Below, in pieces: positions 1 to 10,391 of a stretch of DNA of 37,500 nucleotides. The stretch is taken from assembly GCA_027084135.1 (NCBI GenBank), contig JALWLO010000111.1, positions 1-37,500 of the forward strand, written 5' to 3'. Below the pieces are notes generated by a model that saw only the letters and a program-made list of their open reading frames with translations, was not told where the DNA came from and did not search any database. The position numbers and the translations under genes are program-made. Every line of letters starts with the position of its first letter. The first letter of the stretch is position 1. This DNA is from Campylobacterales bacterium. Its GTDB lineage: Bacteria; Campylobacterota; Campylobacteria; Campylobacterales; QNZT01.

Positions 1-3000
1 CCCTGCACACCGTCCCTACCAAGTGTAACGGAGACGGAACTCTCAGAGCTAAAATCGACCGTATCGATTCCCTCACCACCGTCAATCAGATCGCTTCCGC
101 CAAGCCCAATGAGCGTATCATCGCCGTCGAGCCCCAAAAGCGTATTTGCTCCGTCGGTACCTCTAAGGATGTCGTTGTGCAACGATCCTTCGATATTTTC
201 AACATTTCTCAGGGTATCGACACCCCCGCCTTTGGTATCTTGCGCGACAATCTTTTGTAGATCAACCACCACACCCGATGTGGCATCTTTATAGGTCGCC
301 GTATCGCTACCCGTACCGCCGTCGATAAAGTCATCACCCTCACCGCCTGAGAGTAAGTCATTATCGGCACCGCCGAGGAGTGTGTCATCTCCCGCTTGAG
401 CGCTGAGTGTATCGGCACCCTTACCGCCACTTAGAGTATTGACACCGCTATCGCCGGTGATTGTATCATCTCCGCTACCGCCGACAATATTTTCTATTGA
501 TTGTAGTGTATCACTATCGCCGTTTGCTATCGATAGGGTTGTCGGTGTATCGCCGTTTAGTACTACACTGATATTATCACCGATTTGACTATAATCTGCC
601 GTATCATTATCCGCACCGCCGATGAGGGTATCACTACCGTCTTTGGCATCTGTCGCGACAAATCTATCATCCCCGACACCACCGTCAAGTCTGTCACTTC
701 CAACACCGCCGAGCAAGGTATCACTACCTGCACCGCCCAAAATCGTATCATCTCCGGCACGACCGTCTATCCAATCATCGCCGTTTAATGCATCGATACG
801 ATTTGAACCCTCATCTCCCCAGACGGTATCATCATAATTGGAAGCGTTGATATTCTCGATATTGAGCAGTTGGTCACGGCTCTCACTCACACCGATATAC
901 TGCTTATCATGATTTCCTAGATCAAGAGTAATACCGCTTCCGGCATCTTGATAATCGACCGTATCGATCCCCTCACCGCCGTCGATGATATCGTCACCGC
1001 TGTTACCGCTCAGTGTGTCATCACCTTTGTCACCGTAGATCTTATCATCACCCGCACCGCCTTTGAGCCTGTCATCACCGTCACTTCCGTGAATGATATT
1101 GGCACCGTCATCGCCGAGAATTGTATCATCAGCACTTGATCCGGTGACATTTTCGATATTAACCAAAGTATCTGCAATTTGACCGTCGATCTGTACTTTG
1201 GTCTGCGTTGAACCTTTGAGAATGAGGTCGATCGCCTTGTCGGTTTGAGAATAGTCGATCATATCACTATCGGCACCGCCGTCGATAAAATCTTGACCGC
1301 TACCGGCGATAAAGAGATCATCACCCACTTCACCCAGCAGGGTATCATCTCCGGCACCGCCGTCAATCGTATCGTTTCCGTCTCTACCCTCGATTCTATT
1401 GGCTTTCTCATTTCCAGTCAATCTATCACTATAGTTTGATCCGATCAAATCCTCAAAATTGAGAAGCGTATCTTTTCCATCTCCTGTATCTTGTTGGTTA
1501 GTACTAGAGAGATCTACCGTAACCGCCTGCTTTGCAGAGAGGTAACTCACTTGATCGACTCCATCTCCTCCGTCAAGGATGTTATCACCGCTATCACCCT
1601 CGATCATATCGTTATAGGAGGATCCAAGCACATTCTCCACACCGCTAATCTTATCGGTTCCCACACCCGTATCTTGCGGGTTTTTATCTTTGAGATCGAC
1701 ACGGATAGCATTGGAAGCATGTTCAAAACTCACCGTATCGCTACCGGCACCGCCAGTGAGCGTATCATCACCGAGTCCACCCTCAAGCGTATCATCTCCC
1801 TCGCCGCCCTCTAGGGTATCCTTACCTTCACCGCCAAGTAGTGTATCGTTGCCATCTTCGCCTTTTATGAGATCATCTCCGCCTCTACCGTCGATGGAAT
1901 CATCACCGATATTTCCGATAAGGGTATTGTTTCGTCCATCACCGATGATGCTGTTATCTGCTTGTGAACCGATGATATTTTCGATACTCACAAGCGTATC
2001 GGTATCTCCGCCGGCAACAGAAACAAAACCGTCACTCTCTCCATTTAGATTTACTGTAATCTTCTCTGTCAACTTGGAGTAGTCCGCTGTATCAAAACCG
2101 TCACCACCCTCTAAGCGATCGGCACCGTCATCTTGGCTTGTCGCGACAAAGGTATCATCCCCCGCACCGCCGAGTAGGAAATCATCTCCTTTTCCACCGC
2201 TGAGTCGATCATCTCCAAGGTTTCCGTCGATAGTATTGACACTATCGTTACCCAAAAGGGTGTCATCATACTTACTACCCTTTATATCTTCGATATTTCG
2301 GATGGTATCCTCACCCTCAAGGAGTGAGACAAGCTGTTTCTCACTTTTGGAGAGATCGACACTCACCGCGGCTTGGGCATCATTGTAGTCAAGTTGATCG
2401 TGCGCCCCTTCACCGCCGTCGATGAAGTCATTACCGCTTCCGCCGTAGAGTCTATCATCTCCACCGCCGCCAAGCAGACTATCATCTCCACTGCCGCCGC
2501 TTAAGAGGTCATCACCGCCTCCACCTTCGATGCGATTTGCCAAACTATCTCCGCTAACGGTATCATCACCGCTTCCGGCAACGACATTTTCAATATTTCT
2601 AACCGTATCGTTATCACCGTTTTCTATCTCAACAGTCGCATCGCTATCGGCTTGCAATGAGAGTGTGATATTTTTGTTCGTATTACCATAATCGACCGTA
2701 TCGCCGTTACCAGTGCCACCGTCAAAGAGATCACTACCGTCACTATCGCCCGCAATAAAACGATCGTTTCCGCCGTCACCGTACAACTCATCGCTTCCAC
2801 CGCTAGAGTTTAAGGTATCATCACCGATATTGGCATGGATGATATTGTTAGTACTATCACCTTTTAGTGTATCGGCTTTGACAGTTCCGAGCAAATTTTC
2901 AAAACCGCTGATCGTATCGATACCGTCACCGGTATCTTGCGGATTGGTGTTACCCAGATCGACATTGACTCCGGCAAGCGCAGTCGCATAGGAGAGGGTA

Positions 3001-6000
3001 TCCTCCCCCTCACCGCCGACCAAAATATTATCGGCACTATTTCCCTCGATGGTATCATTATAGGATGAACCGATAAGGTTTTCTATATTGTTGAGTGTAT
3101 CTTTGCCAGTTGATGACCCGGTATCTTGCTCACCTTTGGCTCTTAGACTAACCACTACATCACTTGTGGCTTGGTTATAGTAAACCGTATCTACACCCTC
3201 GCCGCCGTCGATGCTATCGTTACCTTCACCACCTGTTAGGATATCATCTCCACTACCGCCGAAGAGATAATCATCACCCTTATCACCCGTTAGAGAGTCA
3301 TCTCCCTCCCCGCCTATCAATGAGTCATTGCCTAAACCGCCTTTTAGAGTATCGTTACCGACTCCACCGTCAATGAGGTTATCATTATCATCACCGATGA
3401 TGGTATCATCACCTTTACCAGCTATGACATTTTCGATATTGATGATCGTATCATCATTGATACCGTCTATAGAGATAAGCGTAGGTTTAGTACTATCCAT
3501 TGTGAGATCCATAGCGGTCTCAAGAGAGGAGTAGTCCACTGTATCAACTCCATCTCCACCATCTAGTGAATCAAGTCCGACGCTATGAATCAGCGTATCG
3601 CTTCCGGCACCCCCTTGTAATGTATCGGCACCCTCTCCGCCATCTAGTTTATCATCTCCAAGACCGCCAAATAGTATATCGCTTCCACCATCTCCAAAGA
3701 GTGTATCATCTCCGAGATTACCGCTTATCGTATCATCTCCACCACCACCTCTAACGGTATCGTTTCCACCAAGAGCGCTGATCTCATTGTCATTTGTATC
3801 ACCGCTTAGTTTATCTGCAAAATTGGAGCCGATCAAGTTTTCAAATCCGCTTATGGTATCTTTTCCATCTGCCGAAGTCTCCTGTTTAGTACTAACAGAG
3901 AGATCGACACTTACACCGCCTTGAGCCCCTTTGTAACTGAGAGTATCTATGCCGGCTCCACCGACAAGCACATTGTCAGAACTACTTCCTTCGATCGTAT
4001 CATCTCCGCCTGATGCGATCACATCCTCTATCTCTTCAAGCACATCGCTTCCTAAGCTTCCTATAGCGGTTCCCTCTCTTAGATTTACCTCAACTTTGCT
4101 TGCGGCGCTATAATCGACACTATCTTCTCCACCGCCGCCTACAAGCCTATCATCACCGAGACCTCCATCAAGGGTATCGTCTCCGACACCACCCTCAATG
4201 AGATCATTTCCATCTCCACCAAAAAGCTTGTCATCTCCGCTTCCACCATCAAGCGTGTCATCACCCCCTCCTCCAAGGAGGCTATCATCACCACCTAGAC
4301 CTTTGAGGATATTTGCTCCCTCATCACCAGTTAATTTATCACGATAGCTTGAGCCTGTAAGATTTTCGATTGAGACAAGCGTATCATTTCCTGCACCTTT
4401 AGTATCTTGTGAAGCGTTTATTGTTAAATCAACTTCAACACCGCTTCCTGCATCCTGATAGTCTGCAGTATCGCTACCGCCTCCTCCAAGTAGAGTATCA
4501 TTTCCCTCTCCACCTCTTAAGGTATCATCACCACTTCCGCCGTCCAGCAGATCATCTCCACGCTTACCCTCTAAGAAGTCATCACCCTCTCCGCCGATCA
4601 GTCTATTTGCATCTTTAGAACCGATCACTCTATCACTTTGATTTGAGCCGACAACATCCTCGATGCCGCTTATCGTATCATCACCGTCACCACTTGCAAC
4701 ACCGTTTGTCAAATCCACACTCACCGCACTTGTTGAAGCACTAAAGTCTAGCCTATCATGCTCGCCTTCACCACCTACAATCAAATCATCACCGGCTCCG
4801 CCGACAAAGTTATCATCACCGGCTCCGCCGTAAAGTTTGTCATCACCGCTTCCGCCATCTATCTGATCTTGACCGTCACCGCCATAGATGGCATCATTGC
4901 CGCCGGCACCTTTGAGTAGATCATCACCTTCAGCACCTTTTAGGGTATTGCTACTCTCATCACCGCTAATGGTATCTGCGAACTGACTGCCCTTTATATT
5001 TTCGATAGAATTTAGCGTATCCTCTCCACTCTCGCTACTGCTTGCTGTGGAGTTTGCCAGATCGACTCTCGCACCGCTTTTGCTAAGAGAACTAAAATCT
5101 AATGTATCACTTCCCTCATCACCCAGGAGCATATCATCTCCGGCACTTGCGATAAAGGTATCATCACCCATTCCACCGAAGACGCTATCATCTCCTCCTC
5201 TATCATCTAGGAGATCATTTCCGACAAGACCATTGAGTCTATTTGCATTCTCATCACCAATGATCGTGTCATTACCGCTTGATCCTATAACATTTTCGAT
5301 AGAGACAAGTCGATCTTTCGTACCAAAACCATCATTATCCGCTATTTGGCTATTTAGATCAACCTTGACACTACCTGAGGCTCTAGAGTAATCTACACTA
5401 TCATTGCCTTCGCCACCGATGAGAAGATCATCACCTAAACCTCCCATCACTGTATCGTCACCTTTCGCACCGTCTAGGGTATTTTTTGCGGCATTACCTA
5501 TCAAGAGATCATCATAATCACTACCTAAAACATTTTCAATCTCTCTGAAAGTATCGACACCGGCACCCTTGGTATCTTGAGCATCGCTTTTGGATAGATC
5601 AACCTCTATACGAGATTTTGCATTGGTAAAATCAACCGTATCTACCCCTTCACCACCATCAAGTAGATCATCACCCTCTCTACCTTCAAGATAATCGTCA
5701 CCTTTTCCACCCATAAGGATATTGTTTTGTTCATCTCCTCGCAGCGTATCATCAAAATCACTTCCGATGACCCCCTCTATGCTTTCAAAGCTATCTTTGC
5801 CTTGCCCGGCACCGATATCTTTGAGACCGCTATCTTGCAAATCAACATTAATAGCGGCACTCGCTTTGGAGTAATCAGCAATATCTAATCCCTCGCCGCC
5901 TTTGAGAGTATCATCTCCCTCACCGCCTTGAAGCGTATCGTTACCTGCACCACCCTCTAGCGTATCGTCACCTTTTCCACCAAGTAGCATATCACTACCA

Positions 6001-8260
6001 GCACCACCTAGTAGTTTATCCGCACCGGCTCGACCTTCAACTCTATCATCACCGACTCCACCGGTGAGAGTGTTATCTTTGAAGTTACCGATAATATGGT
6101 CTTTAAAGTTAGAACCCTCTACATTCTCTATCGAGATAAGAGCATCAACGCCTTCACCTGTTGCCACACCGCTTTGTAGATCTACCGAGACCTTCTCTTT
6201 AGAGTCTTTATAGCTTACTAAGTCGACACCTTCACCACCGTCGAGGATATCATCGCCCTCGCCACCACTTAAGGTATCATCACCGCCGAAACCTTCTATT
6301 TTATTATTTGAGAGATCTCCAATTAAAGTGTCATCTTCGCTTCCACCTTTGATATTTTCCACATTTTTAATAACATCATTTCCGTCACCGACGGCGATAC
6401 CTTTGGTTAAATCAACCATCATAGAGGTCGTTTTAGTACTAAAGTCTACCTCATCTACACCTTTACCGCCGTCTATATAGTCATCTCCCTCACCGCCGTA
6501 GAGCGTATCGTCACCAAGTTCACCAAAGAGGCTATCATCACCCGCTTTTCCTTCAAGTCTATCTGAACCATCATCACCGTAGAGTTTGTTGCTACTCTCA
6601 TCACCTTTGAGGGTATCATCCAGCTTAGAACCTCTTACATTTTCGATATCTACAAGCGTATCTTTACCGCCACCTTTGGTATCTTGGGCACCCTCTATAG
6701 AGAGATCTACCTCCACGGCGCTACTCGCATCGAGATAGTTTACCTCATCACCCTTTGTAGCGTTCTCTCCCCCATCAAGGTAGTCATCACCTAAACCGCC
6801 TTGTAGGGTATCGTCACCACTCTCTCCAAAGAGGCTATCGTCACCTTTTGCACCCTTTATCTCATCATCACCATCTCTACCGTATAGACTGTTGTCTCCG
6901 CTATCGCCTAAAATGAGATCATTCGCTTTTGATCCAATAGCATGTTCAATAGAGCTAAGTGTATCTATACCGTCGCTACCGACTGCACTTTTATGAAATA
7001 GATCGATTTTCACACTATTGGTAGAGTCTGAAAAGTCCACAAAGTCTTCACCACTTCCACCGTCAAGTAGATCGTCACCCATTCCGCCGCTTAGGATATC
7101 TCCACCCTCACCTCCTTGGATACGGTTTGCTTTATCATCACCTTTTAAGATATCATCATATTTTGAACCGACAATATTCTCTATATTCACGAGCCTGTCA
7201 TCCCCTTCACCTTTAGCAACTCCCCTCTTTAGATCCGCTTCTATAGCTTGTTTGGCATCGCTAAAATCGACTGTATCACCCTTCAAAGAGGAGTCTCCTC
7301 CATCCAATATATCGTCACCTTCGCCACCTCTTAAGGTATCATCACCCGCTCCGGCTTTTAAAGTATCACTGCCGCCTTTACCATCAAGATAGTCATCGCC
7401 GCTATCGGCTATGAAGATATTGTCTGCTTCATCTCCGACAAGTTTATCATTCTGTTTGGTTGCTATAATCTTCTCAACATTTTGAACAGTGTCATATCCG
7501 TCACCGCTGATATAATGCTCCTCTAAGTTGGCATCGATACCGTTATAGGCTAATGCAGAGTAATCGATCGTATCAACTCCATCTCCACCATCGATCACAT
7601 CATTCGCACCGCTGGCTTGTATATAGTCATCACCGTCAAGACCCTTTATTGTGTTGATCTCATCATTACCGTAGATCGAGTCTTTAAAGTTACTACCGGT
7701 TGCATTTTCGATGCTCTCTAGCCTATCAACTCCTTCACCTTCAGCTTTTCCAAAGTTTTTACCCGTACCGATGGAAGCGGGATCGGTCAAGTAGATAGAT
7801 ACACCGTTTGCACTTCGATCAAATGTAACGGTATCATTACCGCTACCGCCGTCTATAAGGTCATTTCCTCTGCCGCCTCCTATGGTATCATCCCCTACAT
7901 TTCCTTGCAGTGTATCAAAACCTCCAAGACCATAGATGATATCATTACCGCTTTTACCTAATATGATATTATTTTCATCACTACCTTCGATCGTATCACT
8001 AAAGCCGCTACCGTAAACATTTTCGATACCTTCAACTTTGTCATATCCCTGTCCAGTTGCGCTTCCCAGCTTAAGGGAGATGGTGATAGGTGCGGTTGCA
8101 GCTTTGAAGTCTAAAAGATCCTCTCCTTCACCACCTTTAATGATATCATCACCCTCTCCGGCTTGTATCGTGTCATCACCTTTACCGGCATCAATCGTAT
8201 CATCCCCCTCAAATGCAGTAATCGTGTCATTGACGATACCGCCGTAGATCTCGCTATCGC
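1..8260 (-). repeat. array of about 28 RTX modules within the adhesin gene
   Basis: The coding DNA is built of modules of about 180-420 bp. Each has two to seven RTX nonapeptides (GDDxLxGGxG), then a segment of the type VDYSxAxxxVxVDL, a variable stretch, and an xIENV-like closing motif. Counting ENV-like motifs by eye gives about 28 modules between 195 and 8030. On the plus strand this appears as recurring 'tatcatcacc' and 'ccgccg' runs, which generate many spurious opposite-strand reading frames. Modules are diverged at DNA level rather than identical, so recent expansion is not obvious. Each nonapeptide turn is expected to bind calcium. Confidence 0.85.
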
Positions 8261-9638
8261 CGTGAGAAGAGAGGATAATATTTGGATTTGGCGTTCTTGA
8301 GAGTACAAATCCCAACTCCTCTTTGCCGTCATAGGTATAATCTTCCGCACTCTTTACATCTTTGACCTGAAGTCCGATCGTAGCTTTACCAAAAAGCTCC
8401 TTCTTATCTGGAATGATAAAATCCTTCATCTCCTCTTCGCTGAGCTTCACATTGGCGATATCAAATTTTGAATAGAGCTCTACATCTATTGAGAAGTCGT
8501 TGTGGGTCGTATCACTCTTATATTTGAGTACGATCTCTATACCTTTATCAGTTTTGATAAAGCCGTCTCTCGGTGTCAAAGGGGGAAGAGAGGGATCTCT
8601 ATCGGCAATATCCTCTTGGGTAATTTTACGATATATCACCCAACTATCACCCTCTTTTTTACCATGAAGTATCTCAAAACCCTCCGGCAGATCTTTAAAG
8701 ACTATCTTATCAACCTCAAAACCTTCAGGTTGCCTAGGATCTATGGAAACAAGTTTTGAGAGATAGTTTTCTCCAAACCACTCCGGGTTGTCCGCATGGA
8801 TAATCACTCTATCGCTTTTGCCTGAGAAGTCTATCACTTCCGGCTCGATTTGCGCTTCACCGCTTGCGTCATATCTGGCTCTCACACTTCCGCCGCCACC
8901 TTCAACATCTATCACTTCACCTTTGGTGGTCACAACTTTTTGTGTTTGAAAGAGTCCAATCGTAAAATCCAAAGTAGCGGTAACCTCAGCCTTCGCCTCT
9001 TCACTTGCGGCTGCTGAGCTATCATCACTCGCTCGAAAGTTCGATGTGTACTCATTCTCCTCATCCGCCTGACTGACTGATGTATCCTCCTCTATCTTGA
9101 CCATCTTGAGCTTCTCTTGAGCCTTTTGGGCGGCTTCATCTGATTGATGCGCACTTTTATCTTTGAGCTGTGCCTCCATTTGGCTAAGCTGTTTTTCTTT
9201 GGCTTGAAGATTTTGCTCCTTTTGCTGAAGCTCCTGCATCTGCTTCTCTAACTTATCTTTGAGCTTGGCAATCTCCTCTTTATGGCTGACATCATCATCC
9301 GTCAAGAGAGTGTTGATATCGGTCTCTTTTACCTCATCTACTTGCATCAAAATGCCTGAGAGTTCCAACACTTGACCCGACGGCAGTATGATTTTTGGCG
9401 GATTCTCTTCAAACGCCATAATCACCATATTAACAAAAATGATCTCTCCGCCATCGGGCATCTTTAGTACAATATCACTACCGACCATCTTGAAATGGGC
9501 TTGCGATATATCAAAATCAAAATGTATCTTATCCCCGGGTCTTGCATATACACTGATATGCTCATTTGGTTTGGGAGCCTTTAAAATCTCCACCTCTTGG
9601 GATTTGTAGCTGATATAACGGCTATTTTCTCTTGACAT
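1..9638 (-). CDS. giant RTX-repeat type I secreted adhesin (3' end outside window)
   Basis: A single minus-strand frame stays open from the ATG at 9638 to the left edge: at least 3212 codons, no stop seen, frame checked near both ends and at several internal points. The start follows an AGGATGG ribosome site. Residues 1-100 form a beta-rich prefix (motifs KMPDGGEIIF and LPSGQVLEL) resembling the N-terminal prefix of LapA/BapA/SiiE-type adhesins. Residues 116-180 are a strongly predicted coiled coil. Residues 220-460 are a non-repetitive linker. From about 460 onward come glycine/aspartate RTX repeats of the GGxGxDxL type, typical calcium-binding beta-rolls. There is no Sec signal peptide, as expected for a type I secretion substrate whose C-terminal signal would lie beyond the window. 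It is probably a cell-surface or biofilm adhesin exported through the TolC at 12922. MotA/MotB-like genes lie immediately upstream in the same direction. The RTX identification is firm; the adhesin role is inferred. Confidence 0.93.
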   Translation of the reverse strand, partial: MSRENSRYISYKSQEVEILKAPKPNEHISVYARPGDKIHFDFDISQAHFKMVGSDIVLKMPDGGEIIFVNMVIMAFEENPPKIILPSGQVLELSGILMQVDEVKETDINTLLTDDDVSHKEEIAKLKDKLEKQMQELQQKEQNLQAKEKQLSQMEAQLKDKSAHQSDEAAQKAQEKLKMVKIEEDTSVSQADEENEYTSNFRASDDSSAAASEEAKAEVTATLDFTIGLFQTQKVVTTKGEVIDVEGGGGSVRARYDASGEAQIEPEVIDFSGKSDRVIIHADNPEWFGENYLSKLVSIDPRQPEGFEVDKIVFKDLPEGFEILHGKKEGDSWVIYRKITQEDIADRDPSLPPLTPRDGFIKTDKGIEIVLKYKSDTTHNDFSIDVELYSKFDIANVKLSEEEMKDFIIPDKKELFGKATIGLQVKDVKSAEDYTYDGKEELGFVLSRTPNPNIILSSHGDSEIYGGIVNDTITAFEGDDTIDAGKGDDTIQAGEGDDIIKGGEGEDLLDFKAATAPITISLKLGSATGQGYDKVEGIENVYGSGFSDTIEGSDENNIILGKSGNDIIYGLGGFDTLQGNVGDDTIGGGRGNDLIDGGSGNDTVTFDRSANGVSIYLTDPASIGTGKNFGKAEGEGVDRLESIENATGSNFKDSIYGNDEINTIKGLDGDDYIQASGANDVIDGGDGVDTIDYSALAYNGIDANLEEHYISGDGYDTVQNVEKIIATKQNDKLVGDEADNIFIADSGDDYLDGKGGSDTLKAGAGDDTLRGGEGDDILDGGDSSLKGDTVDFSDAKQAIEADLKRGVAKGEGDDRLVNIENIVGSKYDDILKGDDKANRIQGGEGGDILSGGMGDDLLDGGSGEDFVDFSDSTNSVKIDLFHKSAVGSDGIDTLSSIEHAIGSKANDLILGDSGDNSLYGRDGDDEIKGAKGDDSLFGESGDDTLQGGLGDDYLDGGENATKGDEVNYLDASSAVEVDLSIEGAQDTKGGGKDTLVDIENVRGSKLDDTLKGDESSNKLYGDDGSDRLEGKAGDDSLFGELGDDTLYGGEGDDYIDGGKGVDEVDFSTKTTSMMVDLTKGIAVGDGNDVIKNVENIKGGSEDDTLIGDLSNNKIEGFGGDDTLSGGEGDDILDGGEGVDLVSYKDSKEKVSVDLQSGVATGEGVDALISIENVEGSNFKDHIIGNFKDNTLTGGVGDDRVEGRAGADKLLGGAGSDMLLGGKGDDTLEGGAGNDTLQGGEGDDTLKGGEGLDIADYSKASAAINVDLQDSGLKDIGAGQGKDSFESIEGVIGSDFDDTLRGDEQNNILMGGKGDDYLEGREGDDLLDGGEGVDTVDFTNAKSRIEVDLSKSDAQDTKGAGVDTFREIENVLGSDYDDLLIGNAAKNTLDGAKGDDTVMGGLGDDLLIGGEGNDSVDYSRASGSVKVDLNSQIADNDGFGTKDRLVSIENVIGSSGNDTIIGDENANRLNGLVGNDLLDDRGGDDSVFGGMGDDTFIASAGDDMLLGDEGSDTLDFSSLSKSGARVDLANSTASSSESGEDTLNSIENIKGSQFADTISGDESSNTLKGAEGDDLLKGAGGNDAIYGGDGQDQIDGGSGDDKLYGGAGDDNFVGGAGDDLIVGGEGEHDRLDFSASTSAVSVDLTNGVASGDGDDTISGIEDVVGSNQSDRVIGSKDANRLIGGEGDDFLEGKRGDDLLDGGSGDDTLRGGEGNDTLLGGGGSDTADYQDAGSGVEVDLTINASQDTKGAGNDTLVSIENLTGSSYRDKLTGDEGANILKGLGGDDSLLGGGGDDTLDGGSGDDKLFGGDGNDLIEGGVGDDTLDGGLGDDRLVGGGGEDSVDYSAASKVEVNLREGTAIGSLGSDVLEEIEDVIASGGDDTIEGSSSDNVLVGGAGIDTLSYKGAQGGVSVDLSVSTKQETSADGKDTISGFENLIGSNFADKLSGDTNDNEISALGGNDTVRGGGGDDTISGNLGDDTLFGDGGSDILFGGLGDDKLDGGEGADTLQGGAGSDTLIHSVGLDSLDGGDGVDTVDYSSLETAMDLTMDSTKPTLISIDGINDDTIINIENVIAGKGDDTIIGDDNDNLIDGGVGNDTLKGGLGNDSLIGGEGDDSLTGDKGDDYLFGGSGDDILTGGEGNDSIDGGEGVDTVYYNQATSDVVVSLRAKGEQDTGSSTGKDTLNNIENLIGSSYNDTIEGNSADNILVGGEGEDTLSYATALAGVNVDLGNTNPQDTGDGIDTISGFENLLGTVKADTLKGDSTNNIIHANIGDDTLNSSGGSDELYGDGGNDRFIAGDSDGSDLFDGGTGNGDTVDYGNTNKNITLSLQADSDATVEIENGDNDTVRNIENVVAGSGDDTVSGDSLANRIEGGGGDDLLSGGSGDDSLLGGGGDDRLYGGSGNDFIDGGEGAHDQLDYNDAQAAVSVDLSKSEKQLVSLLEGEDTIRNIEDIKGSKYDDTLLGNDSVNTIDGNLGDDRLSGGKGDDFLLGGAGDDTFVATSQDDGADRLEGGDGFDTADYSKLTEKITVNLNGESDGFVSVAGGDTDTLVSIENIIGSQADNSIIGDGRNNTLIGNIGDDSIDGRGGDDLIKGEDGNDTLLGGEGKDTLEGGEGDDTLEGGLGDDTLTGGAGSDTVSFEHASNAIRVDLKDKNPQDTGVGTDKISGVENVLGSSYNDMIEGDSGDNILDGGDGVDQVSYLSAKQAVTVDLSSTNQQDTGDGKDTLLNFEDLIGSNYSDRLTGNEKANRIEGRDGNDTIDGGAGDDTLLGEVGDDLFIAGSGQDFIDGGADSDMIDYSQTDKAIDLILKGSTQTKVQIDGQIADTLVNIENVTGSSADDTILGDDGANIIHGSDGDDRLKGGAGDDKIYGDKGDDTLSGNSGDDIIDGGEGIDTVDYQDAGSGITLDLGNHDKQYIGVSESRDQLLNIENINASNYDDTVWGDEGSNRIDALNGDDWIDGRAGDDTILGGAGSDTLLGGVGSDRLDGGVGDDRFVATDAKDGSDTLIGGADNDTADYSQIGDNISVVLNGDTPTTLSIANGDSDTLQSIENIVGGSGDDTITGDSGVNTLSGGKGADTLSAQAGDDTLLGGADNDLLSGGEGDDFIDGGTGSDTATYKDATSGVVVDLQKIVAQDTKGGGVDTLRNVENIEGSLHNDILRGTDGANTLLGLDGDDTLIGLGGSDLIDGGEGIDTVDFSSESSVSVTLGRDGVQ

Positions 9639-9711
9639 TATCCATCCTATAAAATAGTATTACTAGGATAAATATCGGCAATTTTTTAAAATATTGAAGT
9701 TTTTTACTAGA

Positions 9712-10389
9712 TTAATGGATAACTTTTATTTTGACATATCCAAAACGCTGTTTGTTTTTCGATTTATCCACTTTTGTTTTTGTGATATTAAGCTTCATTT
9801 GGCTAAGTTTTACACCCATCTTTTTCATCGCATTTTTCGTACTAAGTGCTCTTCCTATCGCTATCTGCTTCGGTATCGTCTCTCCCAACATATTTGTCGG
9901 TCTTGCGATAGATATCTCAAACTTGGCATTTGGATTTTTAGCTCTTATCTTCTGGATAAATGATTTCAGCTTTGCTCTTGCACTTTTGCTCAGATAGATC
10001 TCTTGATTCTCATAGCCTATCACGATCTCATCACCTTTGGCATCTACCCTTTGATCCACTTTAGCCTCTTTTTGAGGAATAGTCATCGCATTCCCCTCAG
10101 AGGTACCGCCGGTAAAGAGAGAGTCATTTCCTTTGGAGTCGAAGGCTACCTTTTTCTCTTTTTTGAGAGAGATCATATCTGTGACATCTTGCCCCTTATT
10201 GAGACTATCAACCTTTGCAGAACTCTCTTTAGCTTCACTTTCACTCTTTGAATTAAACTGCATATAGTAAGCAACATTGACGATCGTCACCAAGATAAAG
10301 AGCAGTAGTACTAAGATAACCGACGAGAAAACATCCACAAACGGCGGCCAGGGATTAAACTCCTCTTCACATTTTTTTACTCTAGCCAC
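9712..10389 (-). CDS. MotB/SiiA-like proton-channel stator protein with OmpA-like C-terminus
   Basis: 225 residues starting at GTG; GAGGAG lies about 8 bases upstream and no ATG precedes it. A short basic N-terminus is followed by a single membrane segment (about residues 20-42) headed by PPFVDVFSS. Asp19 sits where MotB, ExbD and ZorB carry their proton-binding aspartate. After a linker, residues 110-225 look like a degenerate OmpA/MotB peptidoglycan-binding fold. It should pair with the MotA-like protein just upstream (only 2 bases between genes). In Salmonella SPI-4, SiiA is a comparable auxiliary protein that works with SiiB to control adhesion through SiiE; the position here, between the MotA-like gene and a giant adhesin, suggests the same kind of role. 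A flagellar stator is unlikely because no flagellar gene is nearby. Family assignment is confident, substrate inferred. Confidence 0.8.
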   Translation of the reverse strand: MARVKKCEEEFNPWPPFVDVFSSVILVLLLFILVTIVNVAYYMQFNSKSESEAKESSAKVDSLNKGQDVTDMISLKKEKKVAFDSKGNDSLFTGGTSEGNAMTIPQKEAKVDQRVDAKGDEIVIGYENQEIYLSKSARAKLKSFIQKIRAKNPNAKFEISIARPTNMLGETIPKQIAIGRALSTKNAMKKMGVKLSQMKLNITKTKVDKSKNKQRFGYVKIKVIH

Positions 10390-10391
10390 CT

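Noticed and set aside
109-8759. Many short reading frames on both strands across the first 8.8 kb (for example 1690-2082 plus and 7018-7392 plus)
   Set aside because: They are shadows of the continuous minus-strand RTX frame; their Ser/Pro/Ile-rich repeats arise from the GGxGxDxL codons.
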